A model generated the notes under the pieces. The model did no database searches, had not been told where the DNA came from, and worked only from the letters and a program-made list of their open reading frames with translations. DNA of 64,000 nucleotides from Psychrobacillus psychrodurans (GTDB lineage Bacteria; Bacillota; Bacilli; Bacillales_A; Planococcaceae). Below, one piece after another: positions 17,625-26,008 of the stretch. Location: assembly GCA_900114885.1 (NCBI GenBank), contig FOUN01000001.1, positions 186,001 to 250,000 on the forward strand. The letters run 5' to 3'. The first letter of the stretch is position 1; each line of letters starts with the position of its first letter. The translations under genes and the position numbers were made by a program.

Positions 17625-18192
17625 AGAAAATCTTCTTTCGGTCTCTTTCATCTTTAAGCAATTCAACAGCCTCACGGAAACGAAGTGAATGAATATTCTC
17701 TCGTTCTCTTAAGAACCGTAAAGCATCATTGATACCGGGATCATCTGATATATCGATTAACCATTGATAGGTAGCTCGTGCTTTTTCCTCTGCAGCAATA
17801 TCCTCATATAAATCGGCTATGGGATCTCCTTTAGACTGAATATAAGTAGCTGTAAATGGAACGCCTCCTGCATTCTCATAAAATAATGAATGTCCATGAT
17901 TTACAAAATGTGCACCTAAACCTGCTTTTTCTAATTGCTCAGGGGTAGCATCCTTAGTCAATTTATAAATCATCGTCTCAAGCATTTCGAGATGTGAGAA
18001 TTCCTCAGTGGAAATATCCGTAAGTAGTCCGATTACTTTATCCGGAACGGTATAACGCTGGTTCATATATCTGAGTGCAGCTGCCAGCTCACCGTCAGCG
18101 CCTCCGTATTGCTCCATAAGATATTTTGCTAGCATTGGATTACAGGTGGTTACTTCGACAGGATAAAGCAACTTTTTTTCATAAACCCACAT
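17623..18192 (-). CDS. cotJC: Spore coat protein CotJC (manganese-catalase-like)
   Basis: This 189-residue ferritin-like four-helix protein is related to manganese catalases. Metal-ligand regions are visible: YGGADGELAAALRYMNQRY, the glutamates and His of EEFSHLEMLE, AAEEKARATYQWL and ERENIHSLRF. In Bacillus it sits in the inner spore coat and is made in the mother cell from the cotJ operon. It begins WVYEKKLLYPVEV as is usual, and a gaaaggagaaatcag site is upstream. It is the last gene of the operon. Confidence 0.93.
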   Translation of the reverse strand: MWVYEKKLLYPVEVTTCNPMLAKYLMEQYGGADGELAAALRYMNQRYTVPDKVIGLLTDISTEEFSHLEMLETMIYKLTKDATPEQLEKAGLGAHFVNHGHSLFYENAGGVPFTATYIQSKGDPIADLYEDIAAEEKARATYQWLIDISDDPGINDALRFLRERENIHSLRFREAVELLKDERDRKKIF

Positions 18193-18207
18193 CTGATTTC
18201 TCCTTTC

Positions 18208-18474
18208 TCATAATTGCCATGGCCAAGGATCTTGGTTCCAACGCCAACCTACTTCTAGTGCCTGTCTAGAGGGAATAGATTTAAGAGATAAAGGTCCAAA
18301 TTTATTTTCGTATTGTTTGCGTACAGCCGCAGCATCTTTAATCGCTTCTCTCCATTGTTCTAAAGCATCTTCATCATCTGGATGTGTGTCGGTGTATAAA
18401 GTCCATTCGACAACAACAAAATCCATTTGTTGTACTTTTTTTAATAGATTCATTCTTTCATCAAAAGCACTCAT
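18208..18474 (-). CDS. cotJB: Spore coat protein CotJB
   Basis: This 88-residue protein of the CotJB family shows the typical LLKKVQQMDFVVVEWTLYTDTHP and a C-terminal WRWNQDPWPWQL. It is needed with CotJA and CotJC for the same coat layer. Its ATG overlaps the end of cotJA by four bases after ggaaggaattt, and cotJC follows 15 bases later. The operon order JA-JB-JC is conserved. Confidence 0.93.
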   Translation of the reverse strand: MSAFDERMNLLKKVQQMDFVVVEWTLYTDTHPDDEDALEQWREAIKDAAAVRKQYENKFGPLSLKSIPSRQALEVGWRWNQDPWPWQL

Positions 18475-18689
18475 GAAATTCCTTCCTCCCTGAAGAATCC
18501 ATCCACAAACTTGGGCCAGAGCGAGCCTTGCATTAGTGCCTCCTCGGGAGAATTTTGTGGTAGACCGGGCTGCTGGAAATTTGTGAAGATTTGCGGAGGT
18601 AGCACAAAATACTTCACGGTAATCGGAGGGCAGGGATCCCGTGGTGAAACAAAAGGCTTATAACTTCCTCTATAACTTGGACGTTCCAA
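18471..18689 (-). CDS. cotJA: Spore coat protein CotJA
   Basis: This 72-residue protein is rich in Pro, with the family motif PRDPCPPITVKYFVLPPQ and a C-terminal GSLWPKFVDGFF. It starts with TTG, nine bases after aaggag; no nearby ATG is in frame. It is the first gene of the mother-cell cotJ operon, which in Bacillus is transcribed by sigma-E. Confidence 0.9.
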   Translation of the reverse strand: MERPSYRGSYKPFVSPRDPCPPITVKYFVLPPQIFTNFQQPGLPQNSPEEALMQGSLWPKFVDGFFREEGIS

Positions 18690-18710
18690 ATGTCATCACT
18701 CCTTCTCCCC

Positions 18711-18718
18711 ATCCTATG
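18711..18718 (-). promoter_or_regulatory. Candidate sigma-E -10 element for cotJABC
   Basis: CATAGGAT on the minus strand fits the sigma-E -10 pattern CATAnnnT. The -35 region (GAATTAG about 16 bases upstream) is only a fair match. Known sigma-E control of cotJ is the main support. Confidence 0.45.
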
Positions 18719-18751
18719 AAGTAAGAACTTGTCTAATTCATGAGGGTAATA

Positions 18752-18785
18752 TAAAAACCCTTATCAGTTGATGAAAACTAATAAG
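18752..18785 (-). terminator. Intrinsic terminator of the AEC carrier gene
   Basis: The stem cttatcagtt / aactaataag (one mismatch) is followed on the minus strand by gggTTTTTat. Confidence 0.75.
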
Positions 18786-18814
18786 AGTTAGCCTAGTATT
18801 TATCTTTTATTATT

Positions 18815-19723
18815 TTAGGAAATACCTAAGAAAAATAGAACTAAAGGAATTGAGAAGATACTGACAAGTGTTGTCACTAGAGTTGTAAACGAAACAAGAT
18901 CCGGTTCAGTATTAAATTGCAATGCTAACATCGTTGTATTAGCTGCTGTTGGCATAGCGGCTAAAATAATCGCAACCTGTTTGACTGGATCATTAACCGG
19001 TAAGAAATATAAAATTCCAACGGCTAGAAGGGGAGATACAATTATCCGAATAACAGAAACGGCAGCAACATATCGATAGGCAACCTTTTTACGCGAAATA
19101 ACAGCTAATTGCATTCCGAGAACGAGCATTACAGTTGGTATCGAAGCATCTGCAACAAGTCCAACTCCGTTGATTACCGCTTGTGGCACAGTCACTTGCG
19201 TTTCTTGTAAAAGAATCCCAATTGCAGCAGCATACACGACAGGCATCCTAATAACACGGTGCAAGGACTGCTTCCATGTAGCCTTCTCCCCGCCACCAAG
19301 AGATGCAAAAAATATCCCAAATGTATTAATGAATAAGCCATGTAGAACCATAATCATTACAGCATAATCAAATCCGGTAGCCCCTAAGGCAAACAACACT
19401 ACCGGAGCTCCATAATTTCCACTATTCATAAACATTCCACCTAAAATCATTGCAGAGAGTTCTGAGCGTGTAGTCTTCATAAAGGTTCCAACAACCCAAG
19501 TGATTATAAGTAAAATAAAGGCTAGAATAAGACAAAATAAAACGATATAAAAATATTCCATCGTTAATGCATTTGTATAAAATGTCCGGAAAGCTAAAAA
19601 TGGAGACATTAAGTAAAGCGCTACGGTTGAGATAGATTTAATATCGAAACCAATTAACTTTTGTCCAACAAACCCAATAAAAAAAATAATAAAAACCGGC
19701 AAAATAATTAAAACCAGTTCCAC
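18815..19723 (-). CDS. AEC family transporter (auxin efflux carrier-like permease)
   Basis: This 302-residue inner-membrane permease has about ten helices and an N-terminal YxxxxLLPxFLxFFxG-like start (LVLIILPVFIIFFIGFVGQK). Family landmarks are the central GGMFMNSGNYGAPV and the C-terminal AAMPTAANTTMLALQF. Bacterial AEC members move malate, malonate or other organic anions, but the substrate is not predictable here. It is transcribed alone and ends in a good terminator. Confidence 0.87.
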   Translation of the reverse strand: MELVLIILPVFIIFFIGFVGQKLIGFDIKSISTVALYLMSPFLAFRTFYTNALTMEYFYIVLFCLILAFILLIITWVVGTFMKTTRSELSAMILGGMFMNSGNYGAPVVLFALGATGFDYAVMIMVLHGLFINTFGIFFASLGGGEKATWKQSLHRVIRMPVVYAAAIGILLQETQVTVPQAVINGVGLVADASIPTVMLVLGMQLAVISRKKVAYRYVAAVSVIRIIVSPLLAVGILYFLPVNDPVKQVAIILAAMPTAANTTMLALQFNTEPDLVSFTTLVTTLVSIFSIPLVLFFLGIS

Positions 19724-19899
19724 TTTAGCACCTTCATTCTGTAATTCATTGTTCCAACTATTTAATCAATATAACATATTAATTGTATAGATAATGTCAA
19801 CCTGTGTGTAGAAATCTGACAAATGGAAATGATAGAGAAGGTAGTGGCAGATTATAAAATCTTTAAACCTTTGATAAAGTGATAGAAGGAGGAACAATA

Positions 19900-20466
19900 A
19901 TGTCAGTGGAAAAATTAAAAATTGGGATTGTAGTTGGAAGTGTAAGAAAAGGACGTAATGCGGATGCTGTTTCACACTGGATGTATAATTTTGCTACAAA
20001 GAGAAATGATGCAGAATATGAATTAGTTGATTTGATAAATTATAAATTACCTCTTCTTGGGCAAGAGATTCCTTCAGAACAAAAAGAAGAAGCAAATTTT
20101 GCTATCAAAAGTTGGTCTGAGAGTATGGCTAAATATGACGGCTATATTTTCGTGACTCCAGAGTATAATCACGCAGTAGGTGGTGCACTAAAAAATGCAT
20201 TAGACTACTTAAATCCTGAGTTAAACAATAAGGCAGCTGGTTTTGTAGGATATGGTAGTTTAGGTGGAGTGCGTGCACATGAGAATATGCGTTTGATCTT
20301 AGGGGAATTACAGGTTGCAGTTGTTCGTAATGCGGTAACATTCTCACTAATGACAGATTTTGAAAATATGAGTGTATTTAAGCCTGCTGAGTATCATGAA
20401 GGAAATACAAATACAATGCTTGACCAAATACTTGCATGGAGTGGGGCTTTAAAAAAACTTCGCTAA
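19900..20466 (+). CDS. NADPH-dependent FMN reductase (azoreductase-like flavodoxin fold)
   Basis: This 188-residue flavoprotein of the FMN_red family (YhdA/ChrR type) reduces quinones, azo dyes or metals with NAD(P)H. The FMN phosphate loop is GSVRKGRNADAV (residues about 10-21). TPEYNHAVGGALKNALDYL is the second flavin motif, and FVGYGSLGGVRA is near residue 120. The ATG at 19900 follows agaaggaggaacaata; the upstream in-frame ATG lies before that site. It is a single-gene unit. Confidence 0.9.
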   Translation: MSVEKLKIGIVVGSVRKGRNADAVSHWMYNFATKRNDAEYELVDLINYKLPLLGQEIPSEQKEEANFAIKSWSESMAKYDGYIFVTPEYNHAVGGALKNALDYLNPELNNKAAGFVGYGSLGGVRAHENMRLILGELQVAVVRNAVTFSLMTDFENMSVFKPAEYHEGNTNTMLDQILAWSGALKKLR

Positions 20467-20503
20467 TATAAATGTATAAAGCAACAATATAAAAGAAATT
20501 GAG

Positions 20504-20537
20504 TCCAAGGGAAATTTACTTTTCCCTTGGAGTTTTT
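20504..20537 (+). terminator. Intrinsic terminator of the FMN reductase gene
   Basis: Perfect stem tccaagggaaa / tttcccttgga followed by GTTTTT. Confidence 0.85.
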
Positions 20538-20602
20538 GCGTTATAATTAAAATTAAATATTATAAATTTTTAGAAAACAAAAGTATGACATGGGGTGAAG
20601 CA

Positions 20603-21373
20603 ATGGATATTAATAACAAAGTGGCAGTTGTAACAGGTGGAGCATCTGGGTTGGGGCTTGCAACTGTTGCACATTTAATACAAAAAGGGGCAAGGGTAGT
20701 AATTTTTGATGTAAATGAAGAATTAGCAAAAAAGGCAATTCAGGAATTCGGAGAAAATGTAGCCTACCAAATAGTTAATGTGACAGATGAAAACTCTGTC
20801 AATAAAGCAATTCAGCAAACAGTAGAAAAACTTGGAGCATTACATATTTGTGTAAATTGTGCAGGTATAGCTCCTCCACAAAAAACAGTTGGGAAATCTG
20901 GAGCAATGCCGTTGGAAAATTTCAAAAAAGTAATAGATGTAAACTTAATAGGAACGTTTAATACGTTGAGATTAGCAGCTGTGGCTATGACAAAAAATGA
21001 TATGTCAACCGAATCCAGTGAGAGAGGCATCATTATTAATACAGCGTCAGTTGCAGCATTTGAGGGACAAATGGGGCAGGCAGCTTATAGTGCCAGTAAG
21101 GCTGGAATAGTAGGAATGACTCTACCAATTGCAAGAGATCTTTCTTCTTTTGGAATACGCATAAATGCAATAGCTCCAGGATTGTTCCGTACACCAATGG
21201 CAGCAGGCTTAGATGAAAAGGTGATAGAAAAGTTAGAATCCATCGTGGAATTTCCAAAGCGATTAGGTCGTCCAGAAGAATTTGCTTCATTAGTAGCTTT
21301 TATAATTGAAAACGAATATATCAACGGAGAAGTAATTCGCTTAGACGGAGCAATTCGAATGCAACCGAGGTAG
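20603..21373 (+). CDS. Short-chain dehydrogenase, 3-hydroxyacyl-CoA dehydrogenase type 2-like
   Basis: This 256-residue SDR has the NAD motif TGGASGLG (about residues 11-18), an acidic D38 region (VIFDVNEE), NCAGIAPP, catalytic Ser in NTASVAAFEG and YSASK. The APGLFRTPM and RLGRPEEFASLVAFI segments match the HSD17B10-type enzymes that oxidise 3-hydroxyacyl-CoA. I start at 20603 (ggggtgaagca upstream). With the thiolase and acyl-CoA dehydrogenase downstream it makes a beta-oxidation set, acting after hydration. A 490-base repeat array separates it from the thiolase gene. Confidence 0.9.
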   Translation: MDINNKVAVVTGGASGLGLATVAHLIQKGARVVIFDVNEELAKKAIQEFGENVAYQIVNVTDENSVNKAIQQTVEKLGALHICVNCAGIAPPQKTVGKSGAMPLENFKKVIDVNLIGTFNTLRLAAVAMTKNDMSTESSERGIIINTASVAAFEGQMGQAAYSASKAGIVGMTLPIARDLSSFGIRINAIAPGLFRTPMAAGLDEKVIEKLESIVEFPKRLGRPEEFASLVAFIIENEYINGEVIRLDGAIRMQPR

Positions 21374-21377
21374 TTAG

Positions 21378-21866
21378 AAAAGCGGAGGGCACCATCTAGC
21401 CTCGAAAAGCGCTGGAAGGGTTTCGAGAAAAGGCGTTCTTTGCCTTTACCGAAATTCTGAAGCGACTCGAGAGGCTGGTGCCCGGAGCTGGACAGAAAGA
21501 AAAGCGGAGGGCACCATCTAGCCTCGAAAAGCGCTGGAAGGGTTTCGGAAAAGGCGTTCTTTGCCTTTACCGAAATTCTGAAGCGACTCGAGAGGCTGGT
21601 GCCCGGAGCTGGACAGAAAGAAAAGCGGAGGGCACCATCTAGCCTCGAAAAGCGCTGGAAGGGTTTCGGAAAAGGCGTTCTTTGCCTTTACCGAAATTCT
21701 GAAGCGACTCGAGAGGCTAGGCGCTGGAGCTGGACAGAAAGAAAAGCGGAGGGCACCATCTAGCCTCGAAAAGCGCTGGAAGGGTTTCGAGAAAAGGCGT
21801 TCTTTACCTTTCCAGAAATTCTGAAGCGACTCGAGAGGCTGGTACGAGTAGCGACCAAAAAGAAAA
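21378..21866. repeat. Four-copy tandem array of a 121-bp hairpin repeat
   Basis: Copies begin with aaaagcggagggcaccatct at 21378, 21500, 21621 and 21742 (periods 122, 121, 121). Copies 1-3 are nearly identical; copy 4 differs mainly at its end. Each copy can fold: ggcacca with tggtgcc, agcctcg with cgagaggct, and inner aaggc with gcctt. Copy 3 changes its right end to aggcgctggagc. The array fills the gap between two co-directional genes. Frames through it are repeat artefacts. Copies of the gaaaagcgg...ggagctggaca type are common in genomes of this bacterial group, as I recall. Confidence 0.9.
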
Positions 21867-21885
21867 ACGAAGGGTGGAGATGAAC

Positions 21886-23037
21886 ATGATAGAGGTTGTA
21901 ATAGTAGAAGGGGTACGAACAGCAATTGGAAGAAGAAAAGGGGCTCTTGCAGAGTATCGAGCAGACGAACTTGCAGCGGTTGTTTTAGACGAGTTAGTGA
22001 ATCGAGCTGGTGTAGATAAAGCAGATATAGATGATGTTATTCTAGGTTGTGTCACACAGATAGGAGAACAAAGTGCGAATATTGCCCGAACTGCAGCATT
22101 GATTGCAGATTTTCCGATACATGTACCAGGGGTTACTATCGATCGCCAATGTGGTTCAAGTCAGCAAGCGGTGCATTTTGCTGCGCAAGCAATTGCCTCT
22201 GGGGATATGGATATAGTCATAGCTGGAGGAGTAGAAAGCATGACGCGTGAGCCCATGTTTTCAAATGTAGGAAATACAAAGGTAAGTACAAAACTGAGAG
22301 AAAAATATGAAATTATCAATCAAGGACTATCGTCAGAGCGAATGGTACAGAAATGGAGTTTAACACGTGAGGAACTAGATAAGTATTCTTCTGAAAGTCA
22401 TGCAAAAGCTTTGGATGCAATAGAAAAAGGTCATTTTGATAAAGAAATTATACCAGTAGAAGTGCAGCAAGCAAATGGCTCGATAAAAAGCTTTGCAATC
22501 GATGAAGGCCCCCGTGAAGGATCTACTGTTGAAGTACTGAGTGGGTTAAAACCTGTCTTTGATGAAAATGGAGTGATTACTGCTGGAAATGCCAGTCAAA
22601 TGAGTGACGGAGCTTCTGCAGTTCTATTGATGTCTCGTAAAAAGGCAGATGAGCTAGGACTAAAACCAAAAGCCCGTATAGTAGCTCGCAGTGTGACGGG
22701 ATCTGACCCAACGTTAATGTTAACTGGTCCAATAGAAGCAACGAAAAAAGTGCTTTTAAAAGCTGGTCTTACAATTGAAGATATGGACACATATGAAGTC
22801 AATGAAGCATTTGCGCAGGTACCATTAGTATGGCTTAAAGATACAGGTGCTAATCCGGAAAAGTTAAATCCAGATGGAGGAGCAATAGCTTTAGGTCATC
22901 CGTTAGGAGCTACAGGAACAAAGCTATTAGTAACAATGCTTCACAGACTAGAACGGATTGGTGGGCGCTATGGTCTTCTTGCTATTTGCGAGGGTATGGG
23001 TATGGCAAATGCCACAATTATTGAAAGAATTAAATAG
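21886..23037 (+). CDS. Acetyl-CoA acyltransferase (thiolase)
   Basis: This 383-residue thiolase splits 3-ketoacyl-CoA in beta-oxidation or condenses acetyl-CoA. Nucleophile Cys lies in RQCGSSQQAVHFA (about residue 87), with His in GHPLGATGTKLL and the second Cys in AICEGMGMANA. NEAFAQVPL is present. I start at the ATG at 21886 after gggtggagatgaac; two earlier in-frame codons overlap the site. It is followed 11 bases later by the acyl-CoA dehydrogenase gene. The specific chain length is unknown. Confidence 0.92.
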   Translation: MIEVVIVEGVRTAIGRRKGALAEYRADELAAVVLDELVNRAGVDKADIDDVILGCVTQIGEQSANIARTAALIADFPIHVPGVTIDRQCGSSQQAVHFAAQAIASGDMDIVIAGGVESMTREPMFSNVGNTKVSTKLREKYEIINQGLSSERMVQKWSLTREELDKYSSESHAKALDAIEKGHFDKEIIPVEVQQANGSIKSFAIDEGPREGSTVEVLSGLKPVFDENGVITAGNASQMSDGASAVLLMSRKKADELGLKPKARIVARSVTGSDPTLMLTGPIEATKKVLLKAGLTIEDMDTYEVNEAFAQVPLVWLKDTGANPEKLNPDGGAIALGHPLGATGTKLLVTMLHRLERIGGRYGLLAICEGMGMANATIIERIK

Positions 23038-23048
23038 GAGGTCTAGCA

Positions 23049-24197
23049 GTGGGAAGATATAGATTTGAGACAGATGAGCATGTGATATTTCGAAAATCTT
23101 TACAAAATTTTCTTCAAAAAGAAGCTGCCCCTAATTATGATTCATGGGAAAAGGAACGCCTAATTCCAAAGAGTTTTTGGCGGAAACTAGCCGAGATGGG
23201 GTATTTATGTCCACAGGTCGAGGAAGAATATGGTGGTCTCGGTTTAGATTTTAGTTTTGGTGTAATTATTTCAGAGGAATTAGAAAGAATCGGTTCAAGT
23301 CTTGTAGGTGTTGGATTGCATAATGATATCGTCGTTCCTTATATAGAGTCTTTTGGCACGCAAGAGCAAAAGCAACGATGGCTGCCAGGGTGTATAACTT
23401 CAGATTATATCACTGGAATTGCTATGACAGAGCCGGGAGCAGGTTCAGATTTGGCTAATATACAAACAACAGCAATTCGCGATGGAGATGTTTACGTTTT
23501 AAATGGGCAAAAGACATTTATAACTAATGGAGTTAATGGTAATTTGTTTTTAGTAGTAGTGAAAACTAATCCTACAGCAGAACCAAGACACCAAGGTATT
23601 AGTTTAGTTATTGTGGAAGAGGGGACTTCAGGATTTAACAGAGGCCGTAAGTTAGAAAAGGTAGGATTACATGCTCAGGACACTGCAGAGCTATACTTCG
23701 AGGATTGTCGTATTCCTATTTCTAATTTAATCGGAGAAGAGGGAAAAGGCTTCAGTTATTTAATGGAGAAACTACAACAAGAAAGATTAGTGGTAGCAAT
23801 TTCCGCCCAAATTGCTTCAGAGGATATGCTAGAAATGACAATGGAGTATATAAAGTCTCGTAAAGCTTTTGGAAGGCCCATATCATCCTTTCAAAATACC
23901 CAATTTAAAATAGCCGAAATGGCAACAAAAATTGAGCTTGGAAAATCATTTTTGGAGTCATTAATTGAGGAGCATATTGCAGGTAAAGAAGTAGTTACTA
24001 AAGTATCGATGGCCAAATATTGGCTTACCGAAACTGCAAGAGAAATTTCGATTGAATGCATGCAATTGCATGGTGGATATGGTTATATGGAAGAGTATAA
24101 AATTGCAAGAAGATATCGGGACATTCCAGTAGCTTCTATTTACGCCGGGACAAATGAAATAATGAAAGTGATTATTTCTAAGAACCTAGGTTTATAA
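23049..24197 (+). CDS. Acyl-CoA dehydrogenase, long-chain (LCAD) type
   Basis: This 382-residue FAD enzyme performs the first oxidation of beta-oxidation. It has TGIAMTEPGAGSDLA, the FITNG flavin loop, RKAFGRPISSFQ and the C-terminal MQLHGGYGYMEEY. The position that carries the catalytic Glu in short and medium-chain enzymes reads YAGTNEI (Ala). In LCAD and isovaleryl-CoA enzymes the base is instead in helix G, and here SEDMLEMTMEY offers a Glu there. This points to the LCAD-like subclass. GTG start with ggaggtctagca. Electrons would go to ETF. Confidence 0.9.
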   Translation: MGRYRFETDEHVIFRKSLQNFLQKEAAPNYDSWEKERLIPKSFWRKLAEMGYLCPQVEEEYGGLGLDFSFGVIISEELERIGSSLVGVGLHNDIVVPYIESFGTQEQKQRWLPGCITSDYITGIAMTEPGAGSDLANIQTTAIRDGDVYVLNGQKTFITNGVNGNLFLVVVKTNPTAEPRHQGISLVIVEEGTSGFNRGRKLEKVGLHAQDTAELYFEDCRIPISNLIGEEGKGFSYLMEKLQQERLVVAISAQIASEDMLEMTMEYIKSRKAFGRPISSFQNTQFKIAEMATKIELGKSFLESLIEEHIAGKEVVTKVSMAKYWLTETAREISIECMQLHGGYGYMEEYKIARRYRDIPVASIYAGTNEIMKVIISKNLGL

Positions 24198-24228
24198 GGT
24201 TTGTTTGACAAAAGTAGATTACATCAAA

Positions 24229-24277
24229 AATAAAGCGTGACACATTGGATGATTATTTCAATGTGTCACGCTTTATT
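24229..24277. terminator. Strong bidirectional terminator
   Basis: Perfect 19-base arms (aataaagcgtgacacattg and its complement) around a 12-base loop, placed between convergent units. Confidence 0.85.
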
Positions 24278-24300
24278 AGATTCATCTCAAGTATGTGTGC

Positions 24301-24609
24301 TTAGTTCCCGGCATGTCTCCATTGTGTAGGTGTTCCTGCTTTTGGACAATTAGGGAATGTAGCTCCTTCTTCTAATTCCATTTCATCGCCATCCTCATCT
24401 ATATATGTGCCAGATTCAGTTACTGGTTCACCAGAATTGTGATGATGTCCTTCTGCGTGTTTCCAATAAGTTGCTACTTCCGATTCTGGACAAGAAGGGA
24501 ATTTATCGCCCTTATTTAATCTTTTAGTAATTCCGGCCTCACATGTATAGGCTCCACTTTCTTCTACTACCTCATCTGTTGCATGTTCGTACTGTTGATT
24601 TCCCATTTT
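24301..24609 (-). CDS. YjzC-like protein with two tandem domains
   Basis: This 102-residue cytosolic protein is built of two similar units. Each reads about SGxY-x4-G-x4-L-x2-G-x-x-FPxCP and ends in W-x-HA (SGAYTCEAG, FPSCPE, YWKHAE, then SGTYIDEDG, FPNCPK, QWRHAG). The YjzC family normally has one such unit of about 60 residues. A HHHN linker separates the units. It has no known activity; the paired Cys and His residues could bind metal. Start chosen after aaggaggtattta. Single gene. Confidence 0.8.
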   Translation of the reverse strand, partial: KMGNQQYEHATDEVVEESGAYTCEAGITKRLNKGDKFPSCPESEVATYWKHAEGHHHNSGEPVTESGTYIDEDGDEMELEEGATFPNCPKAGTPTQWRHAGN

Positions 24610-24814
24610 AAATACCTCCTTCATATTATATAACCTCTACAATCTATTTACCCAGCACAGAATGTCTAAAACATGAAGGGTATATCTAAGTAGGTTTAAT
24701 ATTCTTTTGTTTAGGGAGGTACAAGTAAAGCAAGATAATAGCTATAATTGTCTTAATTTAGTGAGTTCATTGATTCTATACTTTATAAGATTAAAATATT
24801 CCATATGCCAATGT

Positions 24815-26008
24815 TTAAATGTGTATTCCTACTTTCTCATATTGTTTTGAAGCAATTTCTAGCGCTTGTTCAAAATCAGCTATTAAATCATTAACATTCT
24901 CTAATCCGACTGAAAAACGTAGTAATCCATCTGTTATTCCGCGTTTATCTCGTTCCGACTTGGGCATCGCGGCGTGAGACATTTGAGCTGGATGGGAGAG
25001 AATGGATTCTACTCCGCCTAAACTTACCGCAAATACAGGAATTTTAACGTTTTCAACAAATGCCTTAGCGGTGGATTTATTCGGTAAACAGAAGGAAAGG
25101 ACAGCACCAGCACTACTCGATTGCTTGTTATGCGTTTCGTATCCTGGATGTGTGGAAAGTCCAGGGAAAAAGACATTCTCCACCAAATCATGCCCATTTA
25201 GATAGTTTGCAATTTTTTGGGCAGACTGAGCGGATTTTTCAAAACGGACATTTAATGTTTTGATACCTTGAATGAGAGAAAATGAATCTTGCGCACCTAA
25301 AATAGCACCAAATGAGTTTTGGATAAATGCTAAACGCTTACCTAACTCCTCGTCTTTTGTAACCGCAAGTCCTGCAATAATATCGCTATGCCCAGATAAA
25401 AATTTTGTTGCACTATGTAAGACGATATCAATTCCTAAATCTAATGGACGCTGATATAACGGTGTCATAAATGTATTGTCTAAGAAGGTTAAACAAGCAT
25501 TGGATTTTGCTAGCTCCACGACAGCGGTAATATCAGTAATACCTAAGCATGGATTCGAAGGGGTCTCGATGTAAATCAGTTTTGTATTTGATTGCATTGC
25601 ACTTGCAATTGCTTCCACATTCGTAAAATCTGCAAAACTGTGCTCAATACCAAAACGAGGCAATACTTCTGTAACAAAACGAAAGGTTCCACCGTATACG
25701 TCTTCTGTAATAACGATATGATCGCCTGAAGACAAAAGCATAAATGCAGAAGAAATTGCCGCAATTCCTGATGCAAATGCCAATCCTCTAGTCCCCCCCT
25801 CTAATTCAGCAATCGTTTTTTCGAGTGCGTCTCTTGTAGGATTTCCCGATCGACTATAGTCATAAGGTCCAAAATCATCAAAGCTTTCTTGATGGAAAGT
25901 GGAGGATAAATAGATAGGAACATTTACAGATCCAGTTTTTATCTCCGAATCTCCGCGTGTAGAGGCAACAATTATACTAGTCTCCAACGACTCTTTGTAA
26001 TCACTCAT
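24815..26008 (-). CDS. metC: Cystathionine beta-lyase / PLP-dependent trans-sulfuration enzyme
   Basis: This 397-residue enzyme of the Cys/Met metabolism PLP family makes homocysteine from cystathionine. Landmarks are YDYSRSGNPTRDALE, the PLP-phosphate region ASGIAAISS, DNTFMTPLYQRPL and Lys in HSATKFLSGHSD, with C-terminal SLGGVESILSHPAQMSHA and GLLRFSVGLE. The start overlaps the end of the preceding paralogue by eight bases. The pair metI-metC under an S-box leader is the classic Bacillus arrangement. The symbol rests on this context. Confidence 0.9.
   Translation of the reverse strand: MSDYKESLETSIIVASTRGDSEIKTGSVNVPIYLSSTFHQESFDDFGPYDYSRSGNPTRDALEKTIAELEGGTRGLAFASGIAAISSAFMLLSSGDHIVITEDVYGGTFRFVTEVLPRFGIEHSFADFTNVEAIASAMQSNTKLIYIETPSNPCLGITDITAVVELAKSNACLTFLDNTFMTPLYQRPLDLGIDIVLHSATKFLSGHSDIIAGLAVTKDEELGKRLAFIQNSFGAILGAQDSFSLIQGIKTLNVRFEKSAQSAQKIANYLNGHDLVENVFFPGLSTHPGYETHNKQSSSAGAVLSFCLPNKSTAKAFVENVKIPVFAVSLGGVESILSHPAQMSHAAMPKSERDKRGITDGLLRFSVGLENVNDLIADFEQALEIASKQYEKVGIHI

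Noticed and set aside
21378-21925. CRISPR-like tandem repeats or a coding region (a long minus-strand frame runs from 21925 to 21518)
   Set aside because: The repeat unit is 121 bases with no unique spacers and internal hairpins, and no cas genes are near. The open frame only reflects the repetitive composition.
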